49,329 nt of DNA from assembly GCA_013139985.1 (NCBI GenBank), contig WSZT01000064.1, positions 1-49,329 on the forward strand. The letters run 5' to 3'. The translations under genes were made by a program, and so were the position numbers. The stretch comes from Candidatus Methanophagales archaeon (GTDB lineage: Archaea > Halobacteriota > Syntropharchaeia > Alkanophagales > Methanospirareceae). Position 1 is the first letter of the stretch. Each line of letters opens with the position of its first letter. The notes beneath the pieces were generated by a model, which was not told where the DNA came from, did no database searches, and was given only the letters and a program-made list of their open reading frames with translations. This document shows positions 39,209 through 48,163 of the stretch, piece by piece.

Positions 39209-39478
39209 TTATTCTTGAATCATCTCCGTCACTTCTTGCAATTTCACTAACAAATTCCGCCCGTTCTTTGTAAGCTTGTAGCTCTTCCTTTTGCCCAATT
39301 CGTCACCTACTCTTAAAAAGCTATGGTCCACGAGGAAGTCAAAATATTTCTTAAAACTTCTCCAATCCAAATTTGTCTTTTGCATGATGCGTGTCTTTTT
39401 CACTCCTTCCTCCTCGGATATCACCTTTAGTATATCAAGCAGGATGTCCCATCGGCTTCTATGTTTTGTATAGCTCAC
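39209..39478 (-). CDS. Winged-helix regulator, copy 1 of a tandem trio
   Basis: About 89 residues from GTG 39478 (gaggggg ribosome binding site just upstream; the open frame runs to 39526). A single winged helix of the HTH_45 type seen in small archaeal regulators: HRSRWDILLDILKVISEEEG, KKTRIMQKTNLDWRSFKKYF DFL, then SYKLTKNGRNLLVKLQEV. It is the most diverged of three adjacent paralogues on the same strand. Target unknown. Confidence 0.75.
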   Translation of the reverse strand: MSYTKHRSRWDILLDILKVISEEEGVKKTRIMQKTNLDWRSFKKYFDFLVDHSFLRVGDELGKRKSYKLTKNGRNLLVKLQEVTEMIQE

Positions 39479-39536
39479 AATTTTTCCCCCTCTCTTTTTA
39501 CTCTCGCTTAGTATAGTCGTAATCAAAAGAAAAGGG

Positions 39537-39806
39537 TCACTTCAGCATCTTCTCCACTTCCTCTAATCGCCCCATCAAGTCTATACCTTTTTCTGTAAGG
39601 TAGTAACTTGTCCCACCTTTAGAATCTTCATGATCTCCTATAAAACCGTGGTCCTGGAGAAAGCCAAAATGCCGTTGGAAGTTTCTCCAATCCAAATATG
39701 CATTCTGCATAATTCGTGTCTTCTTCGCTCTACCCTCTCCTACCTCGATCACCTTTAATATATCCAAGATAATTTCCCATCTGCTTCTCGGCTCTATTCT
39801 TACCAT
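39537..39806 (-). CDS. Winged-helix regulator, copy 2 of a tandem trio
   Basis: 89 residues from ATG 39806 (aaggagagaag in front; frame open to 39848). PRSRWEIILDILKVIEVGEG, KKTRIMQNAYLDWRNFQRHF GFLQDHGFI, GGTSYYLTEKGIDLMGRLEE. By eye about three quarters identical to copy 3 and clearly less so to copy 1, showing a recent tandem duplication. Probably DNA-binding dimers; could autoregulate. No sensor domain. Confidence 0.78.
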   Translation of the reverse strand: MVRIEPRSRWEIILDILKVIEVGEGRAKKTRIMQNAYLDWRNFQRHFGFLQDHGFIGDHEDSKGGTSYYLTEKGIDLMGRLEEVEKMLK

Positions 39807-39959
39807 CTTCTTCTCTCCTTCTGCCCTATCTTTCCATACCTGCCACATATATTTATTAGTATCATGTGTAAATACCCCTATTTTGTAAGTATAAAAACAT
39901 TTACATTAAAAGTTTGGATTTTCATTCAGAAGCATCGGTTCCAAAAGAAAATTTAAGGT

Positions 39960-40229
39960 TCATCGCAGCATCTTCTGCACTGCATTTAATCGCCCCATCA
40001 AGTCTATACCTCTTTCTGTAAGATAGTAACTTGTCCCTTCTTTTGGATCAGTGTGATCACTTATAAATTCTTTCTCCTGGAGAAAGCCAAAATGCCTCTG
40101 AAAATTTCGCCAGTCCAGGTATGCATACTGCATAATTCGCGTCTTCTTCGCTCTACCCTCGCCTTCGGATGTTACCCTTAATATGTCCAAGATGATTTCC
40201 CATCTACTTCTCGATTCCGGTCCTCTCAT
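39960..40229 (-). CDS. Winged-helix regulator, copy 3 of a tandem trio
   Basis: 89 residues: SRSRWEIILDILRVTSEGEG, KKTRIMQYAYLDWRNFQRHF GFLQEKEFI, EGTSYYLTERGIDLMGRLNA. Separated from copy 2 by about 110-150 nt with its own AT-rich promoter-like sequence, so each copy is probably transcribed separately. Divergent from the FilR1-type regulator at 40444, sharing a 214-nt intergenic region with palindromes. Confidence 0.78.
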   Translation of the reverse strand: MRGPESRSRWEIILDILRVTSEGEGRAKKTRIMQYAYLDWRNFQRHFGFLQEKEFISDHTDPKEGTSYYLTERGIDLMGRLNAVQKMLR

Positions 40230-40281
40230 TTTTTTTCACCTTTTTATCTATGCCCGATCCCTTTGTAGGAACTATATGTAA

Positions 40282-40333
40282 GCATATTATGCAGGGGTGT
40301 ATATAAACCTTAATGCATTTCGGCAATATTGCC
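40282..40333. promoter_or_regulatory. Palindromes between divergent regulator genes
   Basis: 40282-40292 gcatattatgc (GCATA-t-TATGC) and 40322-40333 ggcaatattgcc are both perfect palindromes. A TATA-like gtatataaac (40299-40308) lies between them, so the second palindrome sits where transcription would start. Candidate operators for the adjacent regulators. Confidence 0.45.
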
Positions 40334-40443
40334 ACCTTCGAGCAATGTTTTGTACTCTTGACTATATGGCTAACCTTTTTCTATTACAACAGGGATAAGC
40401 AATAATAGCGCGGGAGATAAGCGAAGTAGGTGAAACAAAAGCG

Positions 40444-41271
40444 ATGACCGAAGCAGATAAAGAAAATAAGCCCAAAATCATTCGCAACACCCTTCACCTC
40501 GCTGCTTGCTCGGATCTGCGAAGAAGAATCCTGATTGCCTTGAAAACTGGTAAGAAACCACTACGCGAATTACGAGATCCGCTGGGTGTTAGTTCTACAA
40601 CGGCAATACATGCGTTAAGAGAACTTAAAAAAGCTAATCTTGTTTTTCAGGCTGAAGATAGGGGTTATGCACTGACGAAAATCGGAGAGGTCATGGTCTT
40701 AAAATTAGTGGATATTATGGATGCGATAGAAGTGCTGGAGAAGCACGAGGACTTCTGGCTTGTGCATGACCTCAGCGGTATTCCACTACCTTTGCTCGAC
40801 AAGATAGGGGCTTTGAGCAATTCTTCTCTTCTATCCGATACAACTGCAGACATCTTCAAATCGCATACGACCTTACTTCAAATATTGGAAACCGCAAACG
40901 AAGTGAAGGGCATTTATCCCGTCTTTCATCTAGATTATCTAAAATTACTTGAAGAATTGGTGAAGAGAAGAAGGATTGATGTAGAACTCATCGTAACGAA
41001 TGACGTATTGGAGGATATAGTTGGATTGATGGAAACAGAAGAAGCTTTTAAAAGTTTTTTACAGGAGCCCAACCTTAGTTTATTCGCGATGAATGAAGAT
41101 ATAAAATTAGCCCTTACTCTTACTGACAGTATTTTTTATCTCGGGTTCTTTGCGGACAATGGGGTCTATGATCGTAATAGCGCCTTGATAGGTGATGATG
41201 AAAAGGCCCTATCGTGGGGGCGAGAATTGCATGAACACTACCGTAAGCTATCAACTGTGGTTGATCTGTAA
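40444..41271 (+). CDS. Transcription regulator with FilR1 middle domain (DUF1724)
   Basis: 275 residues. N-terminal winged helix (about 12-85): SDLRRRILIALKTGKKPLRE L, VSSTTAIHALRELKKANLVF. The rest matches the archaeal FilR1/DUF1724 middle domain: LEKHEDFWLVHDLSGIPLPL LDKIGAL, FKSHTTLLQILETANEVKGI, FHLDYLKLLEELVKRRRIDV ELIVTNDVL, and FLGFFADNGVYD-like YLGFFADNGVYDRNSALIGD near the end. Such regulators control methanogenesis- or stress-linked genes in methanogens; the ligand is unknown. Upstream palindromes suggest autoregulation. The membrane-protein gene 68 nt downstream may be cotranscribed. Confidence 0.82.
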   Translation: MTEADKENKPKIIRNTLHLAACSDLRRRILIALKTGKKPLRELRDPLGVSSTTAIHALRELKKANLVFQAEDRGYALTKIGEVMVLKLVDIMDAIEVLEKHEDFWLVHDLSGIPLPLLDKIGALSNSSLLSDTTADIFKSHTTLLQILETANEVKGIYPVFHLDYLKLLEELVKRRRIDVELIVTNDVLEDIVGLMETEEAFKSFLQEPNLSLFAMNEDIKLALTLTDSIFYLGFFADNGVYDRNSALIGDDEKALSWGRELHEHYRKLSTVVDL

Positions 41272-41339
41272 ACCTAATATAAAAACCACGATTAAAGAAA
41301 TACAATGTAAAAAAATGTCAAAACGAATATTATTAATAT

Positions 41340-41948
41340 ATGGGCTCTTTATATTGCGCGCTCATATCGCAAATCGCAATCATTCTTGCTTTCGCAATAA
41401 TAGGCGCGGGGCTGAAATATATTGATGATGCCTTCGATGAAGATAGATTCAGCAAGAAGAAAGCGATAGTGATAGCGCCTATCATAGTGCTAATTTGGAT
41501 CTGGGTATCGCTCTTTGATTCGGTCTCAGCAACAATTCTATTCGCTATCCTTTTTGCCGTTTTGTTTACCGGAAAGATTGACAATTTAATCTTTAAGATG
41601 TGTTCAATCGCTTTGATTTCAATTCTCGTTCTAACTCAGATGTTAAACTTTCTGTGGATACCTCTGGTCATCCTGATATTAATGGGTGTTGCAGATGAAA
41701 AGGGGAATGATTATGTGGACAATCATGCGACACATAAGCTGGTAGAATTCCTCTTCTCATACCGATTCTGCATGAAAATGGGTTTGCTAAGCTTGTGCAT
41801 CCTCACCCTTCTTCCCTGGCTATATCTACTCGCCTTTTTAGCTCATGACGGTGCATACGAATTAGTAAGAATAGTAGGTAAAATCTCGGTTGCACATAAA
41901 AGGAAGAAAAAACATGCTATCGCCATATCTCCTACTGTAAACGAATAA
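41340..41948 (+). CDS. Small polytopic membrane protein, unknown function
   Basis: 202 residues with about five or six hydrophobic segments (about 8-24, 43-60, 64-76, 84-112, 142-170) and a charged segment after the first (KYIDDAFDEDRFSKKKA) holding several acidic residues. A second acidic loop (GVADEKGNDYVDN) follows the fourth segment. The basic C-tail is cytoplasmic by the positive-inside rule. I do not recognise a family. Its end overlaps the convergent 16-TM gene by 17 nt. It may belong with the regulator just upstream. Confidence 0.7.
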   Translation: MGSLYCALISQIAIILAFAIIGAGLKYIDDAFDEDRFSKKKAIVIAPIIVLIWIWVSLFDSVSATILFAILFAVLFTGKIDNLIFKMCSIALISILVLTQMLNFLWIPLVILILMGVADEKGNDYVDNHATHKLVEFLFSYRFCMKMGLLSLCILTLLPWLYLLAFLAHDGAYELVRIVGKISVAHKRKKKHAIAISPTVNE

Positions 41949-44900
41949 TCGGTTTAGACGGTGTGCCATGATACAACTTCTCTATGAAAACCGAGGCATT
42001 CTTATCCTCGCCTGATAGTATCATAACATTGTCAAAATCCTTCTTTACCAATTCCACACCCACTTTTCTCATTAAATAAGAATGAGGATTAATCGTGATT
42101 AAGCTTGTGCAATTCCACCTCTTAAACCCATCTATTTGATCTTGCAGTATCTTCTGCACCTCTTCAGGACTGTAATATCTTGAAAAGTTGTCGTATACAT
42201 CAATAACAACCATCTTTGGCAAATCCCTTGGATAGCTCTTTATTGCCTTTACAATGCTGCGCTGAAACATTATTATATTTAAAGGAATGATGATTCGATG
42301 CTCCTCTTCTACTATTTTATAAACTCGCTCCTCAGTATAAATATTCTCATATAGGTCAAGTAACATGAAATTCTTTAATTCATCAAGATCTATTAGCAGC
42401 TCGCCCTGTATCTGCCGGGCTGGGCGTTTAGAAGTAGCATAAATAACCTCATTTCTCGCTCTCAGTCCCTGTTTGATAAAAGAGAGCAGAATCTTATGCT
42501 TTGTTTTCGTTTCTTCTGCAATGAGTAAGGTTGAAGTCCCTTTTGCCAATCCACCAGCTATTATCTCATCCAGTTTTTCTATACCCATTGGGACCACCTC
42601 AAGTAGCTCGCTAATAGTGATACCATAAGGTACCAGCCCATCTTTTATTTCTTCTCTTATAACTTCATAAAGTAGAAATCGCCGGAAAGGGAATATATCC
42701 TCTAGGGATTCGAGATAAAATCTGAAAAGTTGCAAGAACTCACGTCTAGAGAATCGGGTTCCTTCTTTTATTTCTATTTCCTCATTTTCAAAATTGAGGC
42801 AGTTAAATTTTTCTGCCCGCCTTTTCAATCTATCAAAAATCTTCTCCTGCTCTGATAAAGGAATGAAAGCTTCTACGTGTCTTATCAGCTTATTAACTAC
42901 TTTTTCATACAGTATTGGATAATACACGTCTTCATCAAATTGAGATCGCAAATCTTCCGGAAGCATTAACACCTCCTCTTTAAGAATCTCCGCAATCTCT
43001 TCTTTCGTCTCTTCTTCGGTCTTCGCTATCTTTTCCCTCTCCGGTAGCCTATGCATCCCGAGGAGTATCCCAACAGCAATTCTTATCCTCGTGGGCTCGT
43101 CTGTTTTTTCGAGGTCAAATCTACGCTCTGAATGCTCAAACCCAATTTTTGTTACTTCCTCCTCAGGAACATATCTATCCCGTGTCTTTTCCCACAAATC
43201 CTCAAGATAGTCAGTCCTCAAAAAGTTGTGTGCATGGGAATTTAAAAGATTAACGATGTCCTCTTCTCCTATCTTCTTGTATTTGTTTTCCCTCCCCAAT
43301 GTCGTTATCGAAACTATCACGATTATCAGAACGAGGAAGTACCCGATGAAGAAGAGATCATGATAAGGAAAGCGTTGTATGTAGGTGCTTGAAGACGAGT
43401 AGATAATGTAAACGAGAAGAAAAGCAATAAAGGCGGCGATGAATGACAGCTTGCTCCATATATTCTTTCTCAAAATCTCCTCGAAACCTTTGTTTGCGAC
43501 ACTCAAATAAGCAATGAAAGCAATCAAGAAAAAAGCGATGAAGAAGAGAATGACAGGATATGAAACGAGGTCAATCATGACTTCGAATGTCCGCCCATAG
43601 GAGAAAGAAATCCCAAAGAAGATGAGGAAGAATAAGGAGTAAAGGGATACGATGTATCGAGAGATGTCCAATCTATCGAAAATTGGATTGATATTTTGGT
43701 CTTTAATGATTTTACGCATGCTCCGGGCAAAAAACATGTAAAATGCAAATGATGCGAGTCCAAACATCGCAAATAACATCTTCGTGCTGCTCGTTGCGTT
43801 GTTCCATGAGAGGAATAATAGGCTGAAGACGTAGAATGTTATGGTCAAATGGATGTATAAACCGTATTTCAGGTATCCCCAGTATCTCAATTTTGTTTTG
43901 GATGAGACAGTTTTTAGGTACGTGAGAATTAATATGGCTCCAAGGGAAATGAGCAGTAAGAAAGCGATAACAAAAATGTACGGAATGTTTTGATAGATGA
44001 TAAAATTGGGGTATTCTTTTGCTGTTAAGTAGGTAGACGCTGCTAAGAATGCGAGGGTTATGGCGGCGGTAACTTTAGGAAAATCAAAAGGCATCAAGGC
44101 TTTCCATTTGGGTTGGAGGAGGGAAGGATATTCGATGACAAAGCGAATGTAATAGACTATAGTGAAGAGACAAGAAATTAAGTAAAAAAGCATATAAAAA
44201 AATAATTCCGAACGACTATTGATACTTGTATACGCAAAAAAATTAAAAATAATCAAAGCAACAGATAAGGCAAAAGTTACTCCACCAATACCCCCAACAA
44301 AAAAGGGTTCACGAACAAATCCAATTTCTGCAAAACTAGCGGATATTTTGAATGAATAATATATAAAAGAAGATACAATTCCAATAAATAATAATAAGAA
44401 TAGAATTAAAAGCATGGAAAGATGCATGTTTGGAAATTTAAAATCGAGAAAAGGTACTATAAAATATGCTAATCCCATAGAAAAGATGTAGAAAATGAGA
44501 TGTTTAATTTTAAATAATCTAATTTCTTTAATTATCGGTTTTATTAAAAGATATGATGTCATATTAGCAAAGAAATGCCCAGTCATGTAAAATAAAGCAG
44601 ATAAAACCAGAATTAAATTTACAATATTTGAAACATTATATAAGTTTGTTAATATTGCAGCCTGCATTAGTGTAATTAATATGCAGAAAAAATTTGCGCT
44701 GAATATACTATTCCAGACGCTTGATTTAGATACTTTTTTAACTTCAAGTATCAACACCCAAGTTATGGATATTTGGAAAGCCATTATCAATAAAAAAATT
44801 TGGGTAAATAGGGGATATCCTATTAGTTTTAATGCTAATATATCAGCAGCTGCTACCGTATTTATGGTCATTAAAAATGTCAAGCATATGACTATAACTA

Positions 44901-44955
44901 TAAATAGGATAACTGATAATTTACTCTTTTCCAAATTTCGCAATCTCTTTTTCAT
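41932..44955 (-). CDS. 16-TM membrane protein with C-terminal KaiC-like domain lacking a P-loop
   Basis: About 1007 residues from ATG 44955 (1 nt after the TAG of the GGR gene upstream; GTG 44970 is the alternative, overlapping it by 14 nt). The first about 570 residues form roughly 16 membrane segments. A soluble charged region (about 575-780, ERRFDLEKTDEPTRIRIAVG, heptad-rich) follows. The last about 220 residues resemble KaiC/RadA-type ATPases: MGIEKLDEIIAGGLAKGTST LL, the strand-4 block PKMVVIDVYDNFSRYYSPEE, and CTSLITINPHSY. The Walker A place reads AEETKTKHKI instead of GxxGxGKT, so nucleotide hydrolysis is unlikely. No full-length family is recognised. Position predicts membrane-linked sensing or scaffolding with the GGR enzymes. 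Confidence 0.8.
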   Translation of the reverse strand: MKKRLRNLEKSKLSVILFIVIVICLTFLMTINTVAAADILALKLIGYPLFTQIFLLIMAFQISITWVLILEVKKVSKSSVWNSIFSANFFCILITLMQAAILTNLYNVSNIVNLILVLSALFYMTGHFFANMTSYLLIKPIIKEIRLFKIKHLIFYIFSMGLAYFIVPFLDFKFPNMHLSMLLILFLLLFIGIVSSFIYYSFKISASFAEIGFVREPFFVGGIGGVTFALSVALIIFNFFAYTSINSRSELFFYMLFYLISCLFTIVYYIRFVIEYPSLLQPKWKALMPFDFPKVTAAITLAFLAASTYLTAKEYPNFIIYQNIPYIFVIAFLLLISLGAILILTYLKTVSSKTKLRYWGYLKYGLYIHLTITFYVFSLLFLSWNNATSSTKMLFAMFGLASFAFYMFFARSMRKIIKDQNINPIFDRLDISRYIVSLYSLFFLIFFGISFSYGRTFEVMIDLVSYPVILFFIAFFLIAFIAYLSVANKGFEEILRKNIWSKLSFIAAFIAFLLVYIIYSSSSTYIQRFPYHDLFFIGYFLVLIIVIVSITTLGRENKYKKIGEEDIVNLLNSHAHNFLRTDYLEDLWEKTRDRYVPEEEVTKIGFEHSERRFDLEKTDEPTRIRIAVGILLGMHRLPEREKIAKTEEETKEEIAEILKEEVLMLPEDLRSQFDEDVYYPILYEKVVNKLIRHVEAFIPLSEQEKIFDRLKRRAEKFNCLNFENEEIEIKEGTRFSRREFLQLFRFYLESLEDIFPFRRFLLYEVIREEIKDGLVPYGITISELLEVVPMGIEKLDEIIAGGLAKGTSTLLIAEETKTKHKILLSFIKQGLRARNEVIYATSKRPARQIQGELLIDLDELKNFMLLDLYENIYTEERVYKIVEEEHRIIIPLNIIMFQRSIVKAIKSYPRDLPKMVVIDVYDNFSRYYSPEEVQKILQDQIDGFKRWNCTSLITINPHSYLMRKVGVELVKKDFDNVMILSGEDKNASVFIEKLYHGTPSKPIIRLQ

Positions 44956-44956
44956 C

Positions 44957-46135
44957 CTATATAATTTCACTACTATCCCTGTCAGCCAATCTCCTTTTTA
45001 ATGCATTATAATCCTCAAAATTTAATTTTGTTATCTCTTTTAAAGAGAAAACATTCGCAAAAAGGCCAAGGCGTACTAAATGTTCTTTTTTATCCAAAGA
45101 CTTACCCAGTTCATATAAGATATCTAAGAGATGATCAGATTCTAAAAAGAGTTCCCCTAATTTATCTTTTATACAGCTTTGATAATCACCGAGTAAATTT
45201 CTCTCCGTGATGAAATTATAAGCGGTTTTCCCTGCTATGTCACCGCAAATTATTGCCGGTAGGATACCCTCAACAAAAGGCTTAAAATTCTGATTTGCTG
45301 CATCTCCCACCAGTAAAACATTCCCATAGACCCATTTATCAGCAAGATAATGAATTGGTGCCCAGCCACTCTTTTCTACTACCTTTTCTCCATTCCTAAG
45401 TTGTTTCTTCACCTTTGGAATTTCTAAAAACTCCGCGTAACATCGCTCTAATTTTTTTGTCTGGAATAATGATGCAACACCGACATTAGCCCTGCTTTTA
45501 GATAACGGAAAAATATAAGCGTACGCTCCTGGTGCAAAATCCCCTATATACAATTGCTCATACGTTGGTTTATACAAATTCAGATTATCCATTTCAAAAC
45601 TCACCACTTCACCACATTTATCCTTGAGGTTGGTAAAACCAAGTTTGTTCAGGACTTTTGAGTGCACTCCATCCGCAGCAATAACCACTTTTGGTTTGAT
45701 CTCTCTTATCCCAGCTCCTGTTTTCACAATCGCTTTCGTAACATGATAATTTTCGTTGAATTCCAGGTCTATTAATTCTGTTTCAAGGTAAAGTTTAGCA
45801 CCGGCTCCAATTGCATTGTTTGCAAGCCATTTATCAATTTTTTCACGATTTATAGCATAACTTGACCACAATCCTCCACTTCGTTCTATTGTGATACCTT
45901 CAGCCCAAAAAGAGATCCCGTCAGTTCTCCAAATCAATTGCTCTTCTGGTATCTTAAAAGGCAAATAGGGTATAAGGTATTCCCCAATAGTTTCAGCACA
46001 CTGCACCGGAATACCTATTTGTTTCTTTTTATCTACGAATATCGTGTTAGTGCCTGTCTTGGCTGCCGCTCTCGCCGCGCTACTACCTGCGGGTCCCGCC
46101 CCCACCACCAAGACATCACATTCAATTATCATCAC
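44957..46135 (-). CDS. Geranylgeranyl reductase family flavoprotein 1
   Basis: 392 residues. The FAD-binding dinucleotide motif is VVGAGPAGSSAARAAA (10-25). PVQCAET (Cys46) occupies the place of the conserved Cys of archaeal GGRs. The family P-G-x-Y-x-x-x-F-P block appears as APGAYAYIFPL. The flavin-phosphate motif reads LLVGDAANQNFKPFVEGI, a variant of GDAAGxxxPxxGGGI. Family members saturate geranylgeranyl chains of archaeal lipids or quinones, or related substrates; actual substrate unknown. Middle gene of a same-strand trio GGR2 - GGR1 - 16-TM protein, tightly coupled to the last. Confidence 0.87.
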   Translation of the reverse strand: MMIIECDVLVVGAGPAGSSAARAAAKTGTNTIFVDKKKQIGIPVQCAETIGEYLIPYLPFKIPEEQLIWRTDGISFWAEGITIERSGGLWSSYAINREKIDKWLANNAIGAGAKLYLETELIDLEFNENYHVTKAIVKTGAGIREIKPKVVIAADGVHSKVLNKLGFTNLKDKCGEVVSFEMDNLNLYKPTYEQLYIGDFAPGAYAYIFPLSKSRANVGVASLFQTKKLERCYAEFLEIPKVKKQLRNGEKVVEKSGWAPIHYLADKWVYGNVLLVGDAANQNFKPFVEGILPAIICGDIAGKTAYNFITERNLLGDYQSCIKDKLGELFLESDHLLDILYELGKSLDKKEHLVRLGLFANVFSLKEITKLNFEDYNALKRRLADRDSSEII

Positions 46136-46250
46136 TAAACATATTTATTTGAATCTAACTAAAAGAAAAATAAACTTTTGTGCATACTCATACCACACCG
46201 TGATAGTAACACTTTCGAGACATGATAATAAGCCTGAGAGTTCAGATTTC

Positions 46251-47390
46251 TCATGGTTCGTACTCCAAGCTATCCAATTGGGATAGCAATTCGTCTATGT
46301 CAATCTTACTTTGCAACCCTTCCAACATTTCGATGAGCAAATCAAAATCATCGTTATCAAGGGAATTGAACACTTTGCGATAAAGGTGAGGAAGTCGTTT
46401 TGTAAATCTTTGTTTGATATCCATAGCGTAACGATTTAATAATGAATAGTCTTTATTATTTACTGCATTTACAGAATGTTTACCAGCGCAATAAGCACTT
46501 ATTATAGCGGGTATCATTCCATATCCTAAGAAAGGGTCTATTAATCCAGCAGCATCGCCAACAAAAAGAAGATTTTCATAGAGATATGTATCTAAATCGA
46601 ATATTTCTCCATACCCTACGAAGTTGTTGGTAATGGGATTAAGCCTGTCAGCAATCTTTGAATTTTCATTGAGATAGTCATAAAAATAATCGCCTGCGTT
46701 CTTTTGCATTTTGTTTGAATCCAATATAATCCCAGCCGATGAAATCCCATTAAGACATGTTACTATATAAAAATATCCGCCGGGTGCAAGCTCGGAATCG
46801 AAATAAATCCCCGAGGTGTCTGGTCGTATAAAATTCTTTCCAGTTACACCATATGCTACTCGTTTTTTCTCAACAAATCGTTTATCGAAATATCTGTGAA
46901 AGATAGAATTTCCACCATCTGCGGCGATAATTATCTCTGGTTTTATCACAATCTTCTCTGTACCCTGTGATATTATTACTTCATCAAACCTCCCTCCATC
47001 TTTGTTGATCTCTTCAACCGCTGTATCTAAAAAAAGCGTACAACCATTTTTTATAGCTTTGCTTACGGTTACACACTCGAATGAATCGGACTCAGGTCCT
47101 CTTTTGAAATAATATTCCCCAATTTTCGAGTGCAAAATAAATGAACGCCCGGAGGGGGAATGCCATTTTGATTTATAAACAAGGTTCTCGGTTTTCAATT
47201 CCATTTCCTTTATGATCTCAGTGAGTCCAAAATCAGTAGACGAATCAATTCTTGTATTCGTATGTGCGCCTATCTTATTAGCCCGTTCGATAAGAACGGT
47301 GTTTAGTCCTTGTTTAGAGCAGTATAAAGCGGCAACCGAACCTGCGGGACCCGCACCCACTACCAGTACATCGCATTCATATCCCTGCAT
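46251..47390 (-). CDS. Geranylgeranyl reductase family flavoprotein 2
   Basis: 379 residues. FAD motif VVGAGPAGSVAALYCSKQGL at the N-terminus; APGGYFYIVT matches the family PGxYxY block; LLFVGDAAGLIDPFLGYGMI is a canonical second FAD motif. In place of the conserved Cys region it has GAHTNTRIDSSTDFG, so the Cys seen in GGR1 is lacking, suggesting a different substrate or partner. 115 nt upstream of GGR1 on the same strand. Divergent from the KaiC-like gene (29-41 nt apart), so the promoters must overlap. Possible lipid- or quinone-reducing activity is inferred from the family only. Confidence 0.87.
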   Translation of the reverse strand: MQGYECDVLVVGAGPAGSVAALYCSKQGLNTVLIERANKIGAHTNTRIDSSTDFGLTEIIKEMELKTENLVYKSKWHSPSGRSFILHSKIGEYYFKRGPESDSFECVTVSKAIKNGCTLFLDTAVEEINKDGGRFDEVIISQGTEKIVIKPEIIIAADGGNSIFHRYFDKRFVEKKRVAYGVTGKNFIRPDTSGIYFDSELAPGGYFYIVTCLNGISSAGIILDSNKMQKNAGDYFYDYLNENSKIADRLNPITNNFVGYGEIFDLDTYLYENLLFVGDAAGLIDPFLGYGMIPAIISAYCAGKHSVNAVNNKDYSLLNRYAMDIKQRFTKRLPHLYRKVFNSLDNDDFDLLIEMLEGLQSKIDIDELLSQLDSLEYEP

Positions 47391-47431
47391 TTTTTGTCCC
47401 TTATTTATACGTAACTGTTATGTTAAATGAG

Positions 47432-48139
47432 ATGGAAAGAATAAAGACATATATAGACAGATTGGATGAGCAGTTGGAGGGAGGCATACCAAAAGGGTCG
47501 ATCTCGCTAATTTGTGGCGTGGCGGGCTGTATGAAAAGTTCTTTCGCATACAACATTTTATATAATAACGCAGTGGTAGGTGACAAAAAGGGATTATATA
47601 TAACGTTAGAACAGGCGGTACCGAATTTGAAGCAGCAGATGGAAACGCTGGGAATGGTAGAAGAGAGCGAAAAATTGGCTATTGTGAGCCATAAAATGAT
47701 AGATACTGAGACCCAGTTGGATATGAAATTTGAGCTTAATTCAATGAAAAAAGTCAAATATTATCTGGACGACCTCTTAAAGCGGGAGAACTATGACTTG
47801 ATAGTAATAGACCCTCTTAATGCATTATATTCTTTAACAACCGTTAAGAACCCCCGTAGAGAGGCGCATCTCTTCTTCGAGGGGCTAAGAGAAACGGGGG
47901 TAACAAGTTTTTTGATCTCAGAAATGTATCCGGGAGATACAAAGTATGGTAAATATGGTGTTGAGGAGTTTCTTGCTGATGCGATAATACACCTGGACCT
48001 CAAGAGAGAAAGGGACATATTAGAGCGGCATCTTGGGATTATAAAGATGCGGTGCACCAACCATAATCTACAATATTTCCCATTATTTTATAATAATGGT
48101 AAATTCGTCATATACACAAAAGAAGAAATGGAACTATGA
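47432..48139 (+). CDS. KaiC/RadA-superfamily ATPase, single domain
   Basis: About 235 residues. MERIKTYIDRLDEQLEGGIP KGS is the typical KaiC entry. Walker A is GVAGCMKSS, a variant in which the Gly before Lys is replaced, seen also in some archaeal KaiC-like proteins; Walker B is YDLIVIDPLNALYSL. Lacks the second KaiC domain. The frame starts at ATG 47420, but a TATA-like cttatttatac at about 47398-47408 points to the ATG at 47432 as a leaderless start. Such proteins act in archaeal signalling. Opposite the GGR operon, whose last gene has a related but dead domain. Confidence 0.85.
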   Translation: MERIKTYIDRLDEQLEGGIPKGSISLICGVAGCMKSSFAYNILYNNAVVGDKKGLYITLEQAVPNLKQQMETLGMVEESEKLAIVSHKMIDTETQLDMKFELNSMKKVKYYLDDLLKRENYDLIVIDPLNALYSLTTVKNPRREAHLFFEGLRETGVTSFLISEMYPGDTKYGKYGVEEFLADAIIHLDLKRERDILERHLGIIKMRCTNHNLQYFPLFYNNGKFVIYTKEEMEL

Positions 48140-48163
48140 TAAATTCTTTAAATACCCTGTAAT

